NCBI GenBank assembly: GCA_016462625.1
Contig: JAEMSV010000181.1
Coordinates: forward strand, 1-5,692
Source of the DNA: Solirubrobacteraceae bacterium
GTDB lineage: Bacteria; Actinomycetota; Thermoleophilia; Solirubrobacterales; Solirubrobacteraceae
Length of the DNA: 5,692 bases
Direction: 5' to 3'
This document shows, in pieces, positions 5,352 to 5,692 of the stretch; the stretch's first letter is position 1; each line of letters starts with the position of its first letter. Both the position numbers and the translations under genes were made by a program. The notes beneath the pieces are model-generated. The model was not told where the DNA came from. It did no database searches and saw only the letters and a list, made by a program, of their open reading frames with translations.

Positions 5352-5692
5352 ATGGAGACCAAGCCCCTGCGCGCCGACGCCGAGCGCAACCGCCAGCGGC
5401 TGCTCGACGCCGCGGCGGACCTGTTCGTCGAGCGCGGGTTCGACGTCTCGCTCGTGGAGATCGCCGAGCGGGCCGGGGTGGGCGTCGCCACCGCGTACCG
5501 GCGGTTTCCCGAGAAGGAGCAGCTCGTCGACGAGCTGTTCGACCGGCAGCTGGGGGTCGTCGTCTCCAGCGCCGAGGAGGGCCTCGAGGCCGACGATCCG
5601 TGGGAGGGCTTCGCCGGCACCCTCGAGCGGATCCTCACCCACCTCGCCGAGAACCGGGCGCTCAAGCAGATCATCTCCGGCGAGCTGCGCAC
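5352..5692 (+). CDS. TetR-family transcriptional regulator (3' truncated by window edge)
   Basis: An open frame runs from the ATG at 5352 to the window end without a stop, showing 113 complete codons of a protein family that is usually about 190-210 residues long. The N-terminal DNA-binding domain is clear: helix 1 RLLDAAADLFVERGFD (16-31), then the helix-turn-helix in VSLVEIAERAGVGVATAYRRF (32-52), closed by PEKEQLVDELF (53-63). RAGVGVATAYRRFP is typical of TetR proteins in actinobacteria. Residues after about 65 start the ligand-binding domain, of which only the first helices are present (DDPWEGFAGTLERIL and NRALKQIIS). It most likely represses the divergent exporter gene, and hence the operon, through the shared 64-base region. 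The inducer is unknown. Another ATG at 5342 is out of frame. Confidence 0.93.
   Translation, partial: METKPLRADAERNRQRLLDAAADLFVERGFDVSLVEIAERAGVGVATAYRRFPEKEQLVDELFDRQLGVVVSSAEEGLEADDPWEGFAGTLERILTHLAENRALKQIISGELR

Noticed and set aside
5334..5642. Minus-strand open frame opposite the TetR gene
   Set aside because: It would overlap the control region and the clear helix-turn-helix frame of the TetR gene. The translation has no family features.
5288..5692. Upstream extension of the exporter frame to the right edge
   Set aside because: The frame is open by chance through the TetR gene. The exporter N-terminus with motif D1 in helix 1 begins at 5287.
1..5692. CRISPR array, tRNA/rRNA gene, insertion sequence or attachment site
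   Set aside because: No regularly spaced repeats, no cloverleaf or rRNA-like segment, no transposase motif and no terminal repeats were seen on either strand.

Overview
This is a GC-rich window of ordinary bacterial coding DNA. Third codon positions are almost always G or C, and promoter-like, leaderless-type starts occur. Together with the protein families, this points to a high-GC actinobacterium. A Thermoleophilia/Solirubrobacterales-like host is my best guess, but no marker gene in the window proves it.

Layout, left to right. A probable gene tail ends at base 53 on the + strand. It is followed by a 353-residue multi-pass membrane protein of unknown function (79-1140, +). This gene converges on, and overlaps by 32 bases, the end of a minus-strand cluster of three genes. 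Read in the direction of transcription (right to left), these are a DHA2-type 14-helix MFS exporter (5287 to 3818), a trehalose glycosyltransferring synthase TreT (3807 to 2569) and a GT20 trehalose-6-phosphate-synthase-like OtsA (2572 to 1109). The gaps are 10 bases and then a 4-base GTGA overlap, so the set reads as one operon. Divergent from the exporter, a TetR-family regulator starts at 5352 and runs off the right edge.

How the parts may work together. TreT joins NDP-glucose and glucose directly into trehalose. OtsA-type enzymes make trehalose 6-phosphate from NDP-glucose and glucose 6-phosphate. The two are translationally coupled, yet no OtsB phosphatase is present in the window. The TetR/DHA2 divergent pair looks like a drug or metabolite efflux module. 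Its 64-base intergenic region holds an imperfect inverted repeat and two -10-like hexamers, each about 7-8 bases from an ATG. The unusual point is that the trehalose genes appear to sit downstream of an efflux promoter, so disaccharide synthesis and export could be co-controlled by the TetR protein. That link is inference.

I see no tRNA, rRNA, CRISPR, insertion sequence or attachment site. Apart from the first 78 bases and the 64-base divergent region, the window is essentially all coding. I do not see clear evidence of a wholly new system. The most interesting items are the operon composition, the divergent control region and the membrane protein of unknown function.
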